Shown here: one piece after another, positions 1 to 6,030 of the stretch
How the letters are laid out: each line of letters begins with the position of its first letter
How positions within the stretch are numbered: position 1 is the first letter of the stretch
Assembly (NCBI GenBank): GCA_905372875.1
Contig: CAJPQU010000121.1
Location: 1-6,128, forward strand
Direction: 5' to 3'
Source: an uncultured Schwartzia sp.
Lineage (GTDB): Bacteria > Bacillota > Negativicutes > Selenomonadales > Selenomonadaceae
DNA: 6,128 nucleotides
The notes under the pieces: model-generated
Databases searched by the model: none
What the model was told of the DNA's origin: nothing
What the model saw: only the letters and a program-made list of their open reading frames with translations
Program-made: the position numbers and the translations under genes

Positions 1-686
1 TCGAGGTAGCCCCTGTCTTTTTTCCCAAAGGACTGCCGGTCACAGAACAACCGCGGGAAATCCTTAAAGTGGTGGGATTGATTGCTGGACGGCGACAGCC
101 GCTGGGATGGAGTCAAGGGAAGGAATCCGTGGATTTTTATGACGCAAAAGGAATCATCGAACAGCTTTTTGCAGTCCTACACCTGAAAAATTATACGGTG
201 GAGCCGGGGCATCATTTTGCGCTTCATCCGGGAAAGACGGCGGCTTTTAAGAAAGGACGGGAAACTCTCGCCATCGTAGGAGAAGTGCATCCAGCGGTAG
301 CAGCAGCTTTCGGTACCACCAAGGCCATGTACGTTTTTGAGATGGATATAGGCACGTTGATGCAGTACACCAATGGAAAATTTTCTTATCAACCGCTTCC
401 GAAATATCCAGCCATCACTCGAGATTTAGCGATGTTGGTGGAAGATTCAGTTGCGGCAGCGGACATCGAACGAATCATAAAAAAGAATGCCGGTCCCCAT
501 CTCCAAGAGCTCAGTCTCTTTGATGTCTATACCGGTCGCCCGGTGGCAGAGGGAAAAAAGAGTTTGGCTTTCGCTCTGCACTTTCAATCCAATGATAGAA
601 CGTTGACGGATGATGAGATTGATGAAGCCATCGGTAAAGTGGTAGCGGCCGTAGTAGAAAACTTTAAAGCCGAATTGAGAACGTAA
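1..686 (+). CDS. pheT: Phenylalanyl-tRNA synthetase beta subunit, C-terminal part (5' end outside window)
   Basis: This is the beta chain of the alpha2-beta2 cytoplasmic enzyme that charges tRNA-Phe with phenylalanine. The reading frame is open from base 3 (first full codon GAG) to the TAA ending at 686, giving 227 residues, so roughly the last quarter to third of a protein usually near 800 residues. An in-frame GTG at 69 is internal and not a start, because family-like sequence (VFFPKGLP) lies upstream of it. Visible parts are the end of the catalytic-like core fold, with the conserved stretches HPGKTA (visible residues 75-80) and GEVHP, then a complete ferredoxin-fold anticodon-binding domain (FDX-ACB) from about visible residue 129 (YQPLPKYPAITRDLAML) to the end. 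The FDX-ACB hallmarks LFDVYTG and the LTDDEID region are intact. pheS is expected just upstream. The gene ends in its own terminator, so it is probably the last gene of a pheST operon. Identification is firm. Confidence 0.96.
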   Translation, partial: EVAPVFFPKGLPVTEQPREILKVVGLIAGRRQPLGWSQGKESVDFYDAKGIIEQLFAVLHLKNYTVEPGHHFALHPGKTAAFKKGRETLAIVGEVHPAVAAAFGTTKAMYVFEMDIGTLMQYTNGKFSYQPLPKYPAITRDLAMLVEDSVAAADIERIIKKNAGPHLQELSLFDVYTGRPVAEGKKSLAFALHFQSNDRTLTDDEIDEAIGKVVAAVVENFKAELRT

Positions 687-695
687 AAGGGAAGT

Positions 696-737
696 AGCGG
701 TCAGCTTCTGAAAAAGAGGCATTGACCGCTGTTTTTT
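696..737 (+). terminator. Intrinsic terminator after pheT
   Basis: The outer arms AGCGGTCA (696-703) and TGACCGCT (723-730) pair perfectly. The stem continues inward with GCTTCT (704-709) against AGAGGC (715-720), using one G-U pair and a two-base bulge (721-722), around a five-base loop. Six T residues (732-737) follow after one G. The hairpin starts 9 bp after the pheT stop codon. Confidence 0.88.
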
Positions 738-781
738 GGTATGAACTTATGATAAACTAAAAGCGGAAATGGATCTATCAA

Positions 782-1069
782 TTGGGGCCGGATCAGACGC
801 CGGAGAAAGATGTGGTGGAATTCGTGGACAACAAGATCGTCGTGGATATTTTCGGTGAACAGTATCCCCTGAAGACGGATGCTGATGCTGCCTATGTCAA
901 ACAATTGGCGGCTCTCGTGGATTCACAGATGAAACGTGTCGCTCAGAGCACGAAAAGCCTGTCGGGAATGCGCATCGGGATATTGGCGGCACTCCAGATT
1001 GCCGATCACTATTTGCAAATGAAGAAAGACTACGAAGAGCTCGTTGCACTCATCAATGAGAAAAAGTAA
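782..1069 (+). CDS. zapA: Cell division protein ZapA
   Basis: ZapA is a small cytoplasmic protein that binds and bundles FtsZ and stabilises the division ring. The product is 95 residues from TTG at 782, close to the usual 85-110. The N-terminal globular part (NKIVVDIFGEQYPLKTDADAAYVKQLAALVD) matches the family's strand-rich head. The rest (about residues 45-95) is a long helix ending in a charged segment that fits the dimer/tetramer coiled coil. The start is uncertain. TTG 782 has only a weak GGA at 771-773 upstream. GTG 812 has a better ribosome site (GGAGA, 802-806) and would give an 85-residue protein that keeps the whole conserved domain. The only nearby ATG (769) is out of frame. Lying between pheT and other genes is common for zapA in Bacillota, where cvpA or mutS2 often follows; neither is present here. 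No convincing terminator follows, so transcription may continue into the DUF47-pit pair. Confidence 0.87.
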   Translation: MGPDQTPEKDVVEFVDNKIVVDIFGEQYPLKTDADAAYVKQLAALVDSQMKRVAQSTKSLSGMRIGILAALQIADHYLQMKKDYEELVALINEKK

Positions 1070-1110
1070 CGGTGAATGGGAATGATATCCTTTTCGTTTT
1101 GTGAAAATCG

Positions 1111-1126
1111 ATGCTACGGTTAGCAT
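1111..1126. repeat. Perfect 16-bp dyad overlapping the -35 region
   Basis: ATGCTA (1111-1116) and TAGCAT (1121-1126) form a perfect inverted repeat around CGGT. It has no T-run downstream, so it is not a standard terminator. Its right end touches the proposed -35 box (1126-1131) of the DUF47-pit promoter, which is a plausible place for an operator. It does not clearly resemble a Pho box of direct repeats. The observation is certain; the function is inferred. Confidence 0.4.
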
Positions 1127-1154
1127 TGCTGAATAAAAAAAATCATGTTATAGT
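1126..1154 (+). promoter_or_regulatory. Sigma-A/sigma-70 type extended -10 promoter for the DUF47-pit operon
   Basis: A -35-like TTGCTG (1126-1131, matching the TTG core) is followed by a 17-bp spacer. The -10 hexamer is TATAGT (1149-1154, five of six to consensus), with the extended TG motif at 1146-1147 in the right register. An A-rich run follows. Transcription would start near 1160, giving a leader of about 28 bases before the ATG at 1188. Confidence 0.62.
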
Positions 1155-1176
1155 AAAAAAAGACAGGTTGATGAGC

Positions 1177-1183
1177 GGGAGGG
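1177..1183 (+). promoter_or_regulatory. Strong ribosome binding site of the DUF47 gene
   Basis: GGGAGGG lies 4 bases before the ATG at 1188. It selects that ATG over the out-of-frame ATG at 1111, which is followed by a different, unconserved reading frame. Confidence 0.8.
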
Positions 1184-1187
1184 TTCC

Positions 1188-1814
1188 ATGTTTAATTTCC
1201 AGAACAAGAACAATGAGTTTTTTGATCTTTTTGTGGAAAGCGCGCGGTATTTCTACCAAGGGGCGCTTATCATGGACGAGGTCATGCAGGATCCCGGGAT
1301 AGCGGTAGCTAAAATGAAGGAAATCATTGATTTAGAACATGAGGCGGATGCTGTCAACGACAAGATTATCGATCGTCTGAATCAAACGTTCATTACGCCC
1401 ATTGATCGGGAAGATATCTTTTCCTTAGTAAACGGATTGGATGATGGTGTCGATTTTTTGCAGGGGACGCTCCAGCGAATCGTGATTTATCGAACGGGAC
1501 CGGCAAAAGAAGGCGCAATCTCCTTAACGAAATTGCTTTTGGAATCCACAGAAGAGCTTATCAAAGCCTTTTCTCTATTGAAAGACATTAAGAAGAACCG
1601 CGTGCAAATCCTAGAGTCAACCCATAAGATAGGAAAATTAGAGAGTGAAGGAGATCGGGTCTACCGCCATGAGATTGCCTATTTGTTCGACAACGTAAAA
1701 GACCCCATTGAACTCATCAAGTGGAAAGATATCTTGGAAAATTTGGAGGAGACCCTTGATCACTGCGAAGATGTGTCAGATATGATTCGCGGCGTGGTGA
1801 TGAAATATGCCTGA
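1188..1814 (+). CDS. DUF47 family PhoU-like protein, Pit accessory protein
   Basis: This is a 208-residue cytoplasmic, all-helical protein of the DUF47/PhoU-like family (about 205-215 residues usual). Family members are encoded beside PiT phosphate permeases and are thought to control or assist them. Hallmarks are an acidic E-x-E-x-D cluster (E50, E52, D54 in LEHEAD), the conserved PIDREDI segment (71-77), the following LDDGVDFL (84-91), a second acidic cluster (E152, E154, D156 in LESEGD), and an acidic C-terminal helix (ILENLEETLDHCEDVSDMI, 182-200). In PhoU relatives such clusters bind metal ions in a two-fold repeated three-helix bundle. There is no signal peptide or membrane segment. The gene has a strong ribosome site and its own promoter, and its end overlaps pit by 8 bp, so the two are co-transcribed and probably made in a fixed ratio. 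The family is certain; the precise action on the transporter is inferred. Confidence 0.93.
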   Translation: MFNFQNKNNEFFDLFVESARYFYQGALIMDEVMQDPGIAVAKMKEIIDLEHEADAVNDKIIDRLNQTFITPIDREDIFSLVNGLDDGVDFLQGTLQRIVIYRTGPAKEGAISLTKLLLESTEELIKAFSLLKDIKKNRVQILESTHKIGKLESEGDRVYRHEIAYLFDNVKDPIELIKWKDILENLEETLDHCEDVSDMIRGVVMKYA

Positions 1815-2802
1815 TCTTCATTTCTTGATATTCACTGTGATCGTGCTGGCACTGGTATTTGACTTTATTAACGGCTTCCATGATACAGCGAACGCCATTG
1901 CTACGTCGGTGTCCACTCGAGCCATTTCCCCGAACGATGCCATTTTGATGGCCGCTGTGCTCAATTTTCTTGGTGCCATGTACAGTACGGGGGTTGCTAA
2001 AACCATCGGGGCTGACATCGTACAGTCTGCCAACCATGTGAACGAACATGTTCTCATTGCCGCTCTGGCCGGCGCGGTAATCTGGAACATTCTGACTTGG
2101 TGGGTGGCGCTTCCCAGCAGCTCTTCTCATGCTTTAGTCGGCGGCGTAATAGGGGCTGTGCTGGTTTCCACCGGCATGGAAGGATTGAATTTTTGGGGGA
2201 TTGGCAAGATCATTCTTTCTTTGGTGGCTTCGCCTCTCCTGGCCACTGCCTCGGGATGCGTGATCATGCGGGTCCTGTACGGGTTTTTTGGTCGATGTAC
2301 ACCTTATAACATCAATGATAAATTTAAAAAAATGCAGCTTGTTTCGGCTGCGACCATGGCTTTTTCCCACGGTTCCAACGATGCCCAGAAATCCATGGGC
2401 ATCATTACCTTGGCCCTTTTGAGCGGTGGTTATATTGATGCCTTTGAGGTTCCTTTCTACGTGAAAGTGCTTGCGGCGGTGGCAATGGCATTGGGAACGG
2501 CCACCGGCGGTTGGCGTATCATCAAAACTATCGGTGCTGGAATTTTCAAATTGGAACCAATCAGCGGTTTTGCCGCTGATCTTAATTCGTCACTGGTTAT
2601 TTTTTCGGCGACCCTCCTTCACCTTCCAGTGAGTACCACCCATGTGGTATCTGGCTCTATCATGGGCGTCGGGGTGGCAAAACGTATCCGTGCGGTTCGC
2701 TGGGGGGTCGCGCAGCAAATGCTCGTGGCATGGCTCTTGACGATTCCCTGCACAGCCCTCATGGGAGCTATCGTCTATCAGATCGTGCTGTGGATTTTCT
2801 GA
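1807..2802 (+). CDS. pit: PiT family inorganic phosphate permease
   Basis: This is a low-affinity, ion-coupled phosphate transporter of the inner membrane (PiT family, PF01384), 331 residues, typical of the short bacterial members. The sequence is strongly hydrophobic with roughly 8-10 membrane segments. The family's inverted-repeat signatures are both present: DFINGFHDTANAIAT in the first helix region (D19, N22, D26, N29) and SHGSNDAQKSMG in the second half (S187-G198, with N191 and D192). The paired helix-hairpin motifs SSSSHALVGG (around H108) and STTHVVSG (around H279) are also intact. The ATG lies inside the upstream gene (ATGCCTGA overlap), with a weak internal ribosome site (GGTGAT, 1796-1801), which fits translational coupling. 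The partner DUF47 protein supports phosphate, rather than sulfate, as substrate; the coupling ion (proton or sodium) cannot be told. No truncation or missing motif is seen. Confidence 0.95.
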   Translation: MPDLHFLIFTVIVLALVFDFINGFHDTANAIATSVSTRAISPNDAILMAAVLNFLGAMYSTGVAKTIGADIVQSANHVNEHVLIAALAGAVIWNILTWWVALPSSSSHALVGGVIGAVLVSTGMEGLNFWGIGKIILSLVASPLLATASGCVIMRVLYGFFGRCTPYNINDKFKKMQLVSAATMAFSHGSNDAQKSMGIITLALLSGGYIDAFEVPFYVKVLAAVAMALGTATGGWRIIKTIGAGIFKLEPISGFAADLNSSLVIFSATLLHLPVSTTHVVSGSIMGVGVAKRIRAVRWGVAQQMLVAWLLTIPCTALMGAIVYQIVLWIF

Positions 2803-2875
2803 CTTTTCCCATACGAGAGAACGGAGCGGACGCTTATCACGTCCGCTTATTTATACGGCGTGCGATAGGGAAAAG
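2803..2875. repeat. Long-range inverted repeat enclosing the terminator hairpin
   Basis: CTTTTCCC (2803-2810) directly after the pit stop codon is perfectly complementary to GGGAAAAG (2868-2875). The pairing can be extended by AT and CG with single-base bulges (2811-2815 against 2863-2867), giving about 12 pairs. The smaller hairpin at 2825-2847 sits inside it. Whether it folds in RNA is not shown. Confidence 0.42.
2825..2855 (+). terminator. Probable terminator after pit
   Basis: AGCGGACG (2825-2832) and CGTCCGCT (2840-2847) form a perfect, GC-rich 8-bp stem around a 7-base loop. It is followed by a T-rich but interrupted tail (TATTTATA, 2848-2855). The tail is weaker than in the other two terminators in this window, so termination may be partial. 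It lies 22 bp after the pit stop. Confidence 0.6.
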
Positions 2876-2902
2876 ATACGGTTAAACAAGGGGGATATTT
2901 TG

Positions 2903-4561
2903 ATGATCACACGGGAAAACCACGCTTCTTATCCGCCCGATCGATTATTAACAGACATCCGGGATGAGTTTCAGCCGGGGGAGAAACGGCTCATCGTAGC
3001 CGCTGTTTTAGACGGATTAGAGACCGATCTGCAGACGCCGGTAGGGACGTATGACCATTTTGACTGGGTTTATCTGGATAGCGTATCAGGGGCACGCATT
3101 TATAGACAGTCGGTAGTGTTTCTTTTAGTGACAGCGGTAAAAGAGCTTTATCCAGAAGCGGAAGTTATCGTACGTTTCACTGCGAATAAGGGCTTATATT
3201 GTGATATCAACGGCTTCACTGCAATTACTCCGAGCATCGTCAGTAAAATCGGCGAACGCATGAAATCAATCGTGGCGGAGGACCGCCCTATTATAAAGAG
3301 GCATCTTCCACGTGAAGAGGCGGTAGCCCTTTTCAAACAGTCCCGCCAGATTGCCAAGGCCAATCTGATTGCGGCGATCCCACAGGAAACAGTAAGCATT
3401 TATTATTGCGGGATCGCGTATGACTATCTCTATAGCGCCATGCTGGATACTACCGGCGTTTTAGGGGAGTTCATCCTTGAACCCTGCGATGCGGGGGTGC
3501 TGCTCAGGACAGTGGAGCATGGTGTCATTCCCGTGCGGATTGAACAGCCCAAATTTCACCAGATTCTTACCGAATCCAAACGCTGGGCGGCGATTCTTCA
3601 CTGTGACTATTTGCCTGACCTCAATCGGTACGTTCGGCAGGGGAAATCCGGCGAAATCGTCCGCGTTTCCGAGGCTCTCCACGAAAAGAAAATTGCTGAA
3701 ATTGCTGATGAAATTAAAAAACATATACAGGAGCGCCGGATCGTCCTCATCGCCGGACCATCTTCTTCCGGTAAGACATCCTTTGCTCAGCGCCTTAAGG
3801 TGCAGCTTCGGGTCAATGGTTTGGAACCGGTGTCCATATCGTTAGATAATTATTTCGTGGATCGGGAAAGAACCCCCCTGACACCAGATGGAAAGTATAA
3901 TTACGAAGCCCTTGATGCTCTGGACCTGCCGCTTTTCAATCGTCATTTGCTGGAACTTTTAGCGGGACATGAAATTCTGCTGCCCCGCTATGACTTTATT
4001 ACCGGAAAACAAGAACTCAACGCCAGCGAGCCGGTGAGTATTGATCCCGTACAACCGATTATTTTGGAGGGGATTCACGCGCTGAATGAGACGCTGACGG
4101 CTGCGGTCCCCCGTGGGCAAAAATTCAAAATATACATCAGCGCTTTGACACAGCTCAATATGGATGCTCACAATCGCATTCACACCACGGACGCTCGCTT
4201 GCTCCGGCGTCTGGTACGGGATTATAAATACCGCGGAGCAAAAGCTTTGCGCACCTTGCGCATCTGGCCCATTGTCCGGCAAGGAGAGGAAACGAATATT
4301 TTTCCCTTTCAGGAAGATGCGGATGCTGTCTTCAATTCCGCATTGATCTATGAGTTGGCTGTTCTGAAAAAACATGCCATCCCTCTGCTGGCAGATGTTG
4401 AGGCGAAAGAGCCAGAGTATACTTCGGCTCAAGAGCTGTTGACTTTCCTTACCTATTTTGATTCCATTGACGAGGAAGACATCATCCCGAATAATTCCAT
4501 TTTGAGAGAATTCATTGGCTCCTCCTGCTTTTTCGATCGCGCGGGGGATCTGAAAACATGA
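2903..4561 (+). CDS. Nucleoside (uridine-type) kinase with ThrRS-like N-terminal domains
   Basis: The product, 552 residues from ATG 2903, is a P-loop kinase of the phosphoribulokinase/uridine kinase family. It probably phosphorylates a nucleoside such as uridine or cytidine with ATP or GTP in cytoplasmic salvage. The kinase domain spans about 275-480, with Walker A GPSSSGKTS (285-293, K291), DNYF (315-318), the PRYDFITGKQE region, EGIHALNE, and the arginine-rich lid NRIHTTDARLLRRLVRD. The tail IPNNSILREFIGSSCFF is also typical. Residues about 1-250 look like the degenerate TGS and second-additional (SAD) domains of threonyl-tRNA synthetase known from this Firmicutes/Thermotoga subfamily; I see no HxxxH editing-site motif, so tRNA editing is unlikely. 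GGGGG (2890-2894) is 8 bases before ATG 2903, preferred over the adjacent TTG 2900. The gene is probably co-transcribed with miaB downstream. Full length matches the usual ~550. The true substrate is not established by sequence. Confidence 0.9.
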   Translation: MITRENHASYPPDRLLTDIRDEFQPGEKRLIVAAVLDGLETDLQTPVGTYDHFDWVYLDSVSGARIYRQSVVFLLVTAVKELYPEAEVIVRFTANKGLYCDINGFTAITPSIVSKIGERMKSIVAEDRPIIKRHLPREEAVALFKQSRQIAKANLIAAIPQETVSIYYCGIAYDYLYSAMLDTTGVLGEFILEPCDAGVLLRTVEHGVIPVRIEQPKFHQILTESKRWAAILHCDYLPDLNRYVRQGKSGEIVRVSEALHEKKIAEIADEIKKHIQERRIVLIAGPSSSGKTSFAQRLKVQLRVNGLEPVSISLDNYFVDRERTPLTPDGKYNYEALDALDLPLFNRHLLELLAGHEILLPRYDFITGKQELNASEPVSIDPVQPIILEGIHALNETLTAAVPRGQKFKIYISALTQLNMDAHNRIHTTDARLLRRLVRDYKYRGAKALRTLRIWPIVRQGEETNIFPFQEDADAVFNSALIYELAVLKKHAIPLLADVEAKEPEYTSAQELLTFLTYFDSIDEEDIIPNNSILREFIGSSCFFDRAGDLKT

Positions 4562-4581
4562 ACCTTGCTGGTTGAGAAAAC

Positions 4582-4588
4582 GAGGAAG
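4582..4588 (+). promoter_or_regulatory. Ribosome binding site deciding the miaB start
   Basis: GAGGAAG lies 6 bases before ATG 4595. The frame is open further upstream to a TTG at 4565, but that codon has no ribosome site, and the 10 extra residues it adds are not like the family. Confidence 0.72.
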
Positions 4589-4594
4589 TTTTTA

Positions 4595-5935
4595 ATGACC
4601 GAACGGAATGCAACTTCAGGGAAAAAAATGTATATAGGCGTCTACGGATGCCAGATGAATCTTTCCGATGCAGAACGGATGGAAGGTCTCTTGCAAACCA
4701 TCGGTTACCAAAAGACCGACGTGATAGAGGAGGCAGACCTTATTCTTCTCAATACCTGTTGTGTTCGAGAGACAGCGGAAGATAAGGTCTATGGGAAGAT
4801 CGGTGAGATCAAGCACTTAAAACAGGCTAAAAGAAATCTGATCTTCGGGATCGTGGGCTGCATGGCGCAAAAAGAAGGTGCACACCTGATTCAACGGGCG
4901 CCTCACATCGATTTCGTTTTAGGTACCGATAAATTTCAGCGCTTGCTACCTGCGGTAACGGAAATAGAAGCTAAGCAGTCTCATCATATTGTTGATGTAG
5001 AATGGGAAGGGCTGGGTTTCACAGAAAGTCTGCCGGTGGCTCGGAGAGGACAGTTATCTGCCTGGATTCCCATTATGTTCGGCTGCAATAATTTCTGTAC
5101 TTACTGTATCGTTCCCTATGTACGAGGCCGGGAACGCAGTCGCTATCCTGCAGACATCTTGGAAGAAATCCGTCAGGCGGCCCGAGATGGGTTTCGGGAA
5201 ATCACCCTGTTGGGCCAAAATGTTAATTCGTACGGCAAGGATCATCGGCAGGCAGATTTCTCCGATCTTCTTAAGATGGCGGATGAAATTGAAGGGATCC
5301 AGCGGATACGTTACATGACCTCTCATCCTAAAGATCTAAGCCATAAGCTGATTGAAACAGTGCGCGACAGCCGCCATATTTGTGAACATTTTCACATTCC
5401 CGTGCAATACGGAAATGATCGCATTTTACAGGCCATGAACCGGGGCTATACAATAGAACGCTATCGGAGTTTGGTCCAGGAAATTCGTGAAACTCTTCCC
5501 GCTGCTTCGATTACCACTGATTTCATCGTGGGATTTCCTGGGGAACAAGAAGAAGACTTTGCGGCGCTTTTAGACTTCGTGAAGGAGATTCGCTATGACG
5601 CCGCATACACTTTTCTTTATTCCACACGCTCCGGTACGCCAGCAGCGGTCATGGATGGTCAGGTGACGAGCGAGGCAAAGAGAGAGCGCCTGCATCGTCT
5701 CATGGCTGTGCAAGATGAAATCAGCCGCGAGGTCAACGAATTCTATCGGGGACGTACTGTTGAAGTGATGGTTGAAGGTCCCAGCACGCATCGTCTCACC
5801 GTTTGGACAGGACGCACACGAACCAACAAAATTGTCCTCTGGGAACATCAAAACGAATGTCCCGGCGATATGGTATACATCAAGATTACGCATCCGCAGA
5901 CATGGTTGTTGAAAGGGAGCCTGGTATCCGCGTAA
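4595..5935 (+). CDS. miaB: tRNA-2-methylthio-N6-dimethylallyladenosine synthase MiaB
   Basis: This radical-SAM methylthiotransferase converts i6A37 to ms2i6A37 in tRNAs reading UNN codons. At 446 residues it has the family's usual length. The domains are: an N-terminal UPF0004 domain with three cluster ligands, C19 (YGCQMN), C55 (NTCCVRE) and C89 (VGCMAQ); a radical-SAM core with the CxxxCxxC motif C164, C168, C171 (FGCNNFCTYCIVPYVRGRERSR), then GQNVNSYG (207-214) and TTDFIVGFPGE; and a C-terminal TRAM RNA-binding domain (about 383-446, with GRTRTNKIVLWE). The YGCQMN, IVPYVRGRERSR and TRAM features favour MiaB over its paralogues MtaB and RimO. Small variations are Cys after the second ligand (usually Ser/Ala) and VQYGND where VQSGS is usual. 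The gene starts 33 bp after the kinase stop with no terminator between them, so they are probably one transcript. A strong terminator follows. miaA is not in the window. Confidence 0.95.
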   Translation: MTERNATSGKKMYIGVYGCQMNLSDAERMEGLLQTIGYQKTDVIEEADLILLNTCCVRETAEDKVYGKIGEIKHLKQAKRNLIFGIVGCMAQKEGAHLIQRAPHIDFVLGTDKFQRLLPAVTEIEAKQSHHIVDVEWEGLGFTESLPVARRGQLSAWIPIMFGCNNFCTYCIVPYVRGRERSRYPADILEEIRQAARDGFREITLLGQNVNSYGKDHRQADFSDLLKMADEIEGIQRIRYMTSHPKDLSHKLIETVRDSRHICEHFHIPVQYGNDRILQAMNRGYTIERYRSLVQEIRETLPAASITTDFIVGFPGEQEEDFAALLDFVKEIRYDAAYTFLYSTRSGTPAAVMDGQVTSEAKRERLHRLMAVQDEISREVNEFYRGRTVEVMVEGPSTHRLTVWTGRTRTNKIVLWEHQNECPGDMVYIKITHPQTWLLKGSLVSA

Positions 5936-5959
5936 ACGCGTAACGTAAAATACGCCTAT

Positions 5960-6008
5960 AAAAGCAGCGCTTCACTAAACGTATGCTTAATGAAGCGCTG
6001 CTTTTTTT
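5960..6008. terminator. Strong bidirectional terminator between miaB and trpB
   Basis: AGCAGCGCTTCA, starting within the A-run at 5960-5963, pairs perfectly with TGAAGCGCTGCT: an 11-bp core (5964-5974 with 5991-6001) extended to 15 bp by A-T pairs. The loop is 16 bases. On the plus strand seven T residues follow (6002-6008), ideal for ending miaB. On the minus strand the hairpin is followed by only four T residues, so it would also serve the convergent trpB but less strongly. Confidence 0.9.
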
Positions 6009-6030
6009 ATATTATAGTTTTTTTATTATC

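Noticed and set aside
722..753. Possible zapA promoter: TTGACC (722-727) as -35 and TATGAT (748-753) as -10.
   Set aside because: Both hexamers are close to consensus, but the spacer is 20 bp, too long for a normal promoter, and the -35 lies within the pheT terminator stem. Not listed as a feature.
1079..1107. Weak hairpins after zapA (GGA/TCC and TTTT/AAAA pairs) considered as a terminator.
   Set aside because: The stems are 3-4 bp and mostly A-T, far weaker than the other terminators in the window.
1111..1302. Open frame of 63 codons starting at ATG 1111 and overlapping the DUF47 gene.
   Set aside because: It begins inside the dyad, has no ribosome site and reads the start of the DUF47 gene in another frame; the product resembles nothing recognisable.
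1717..2130. Minus-strand open frame of 137 codons antisense to the DUF47/pit junction.
   Set aside because: It is antisense to two well-conserved genes, with a low-complexity, unrecognisable product; a shadow of pit codon usage.
3959..4432. Minus-strand open frame of 157 codons within the nucleoside kinase gene.
   Set aside because: It is fully antisense to the conserved kinase domain and has no recognisable motif.
4558..4575. Five-codon ORF (ATG at 4558) overlapping the kinase stop codon ahead of miaB, considered as a leader peptide.
   Set aside because: It has no ribosome site, no run of regulatory codons and no attenuator hairpin before miaB; ATGA at a stop codon is common by chance.
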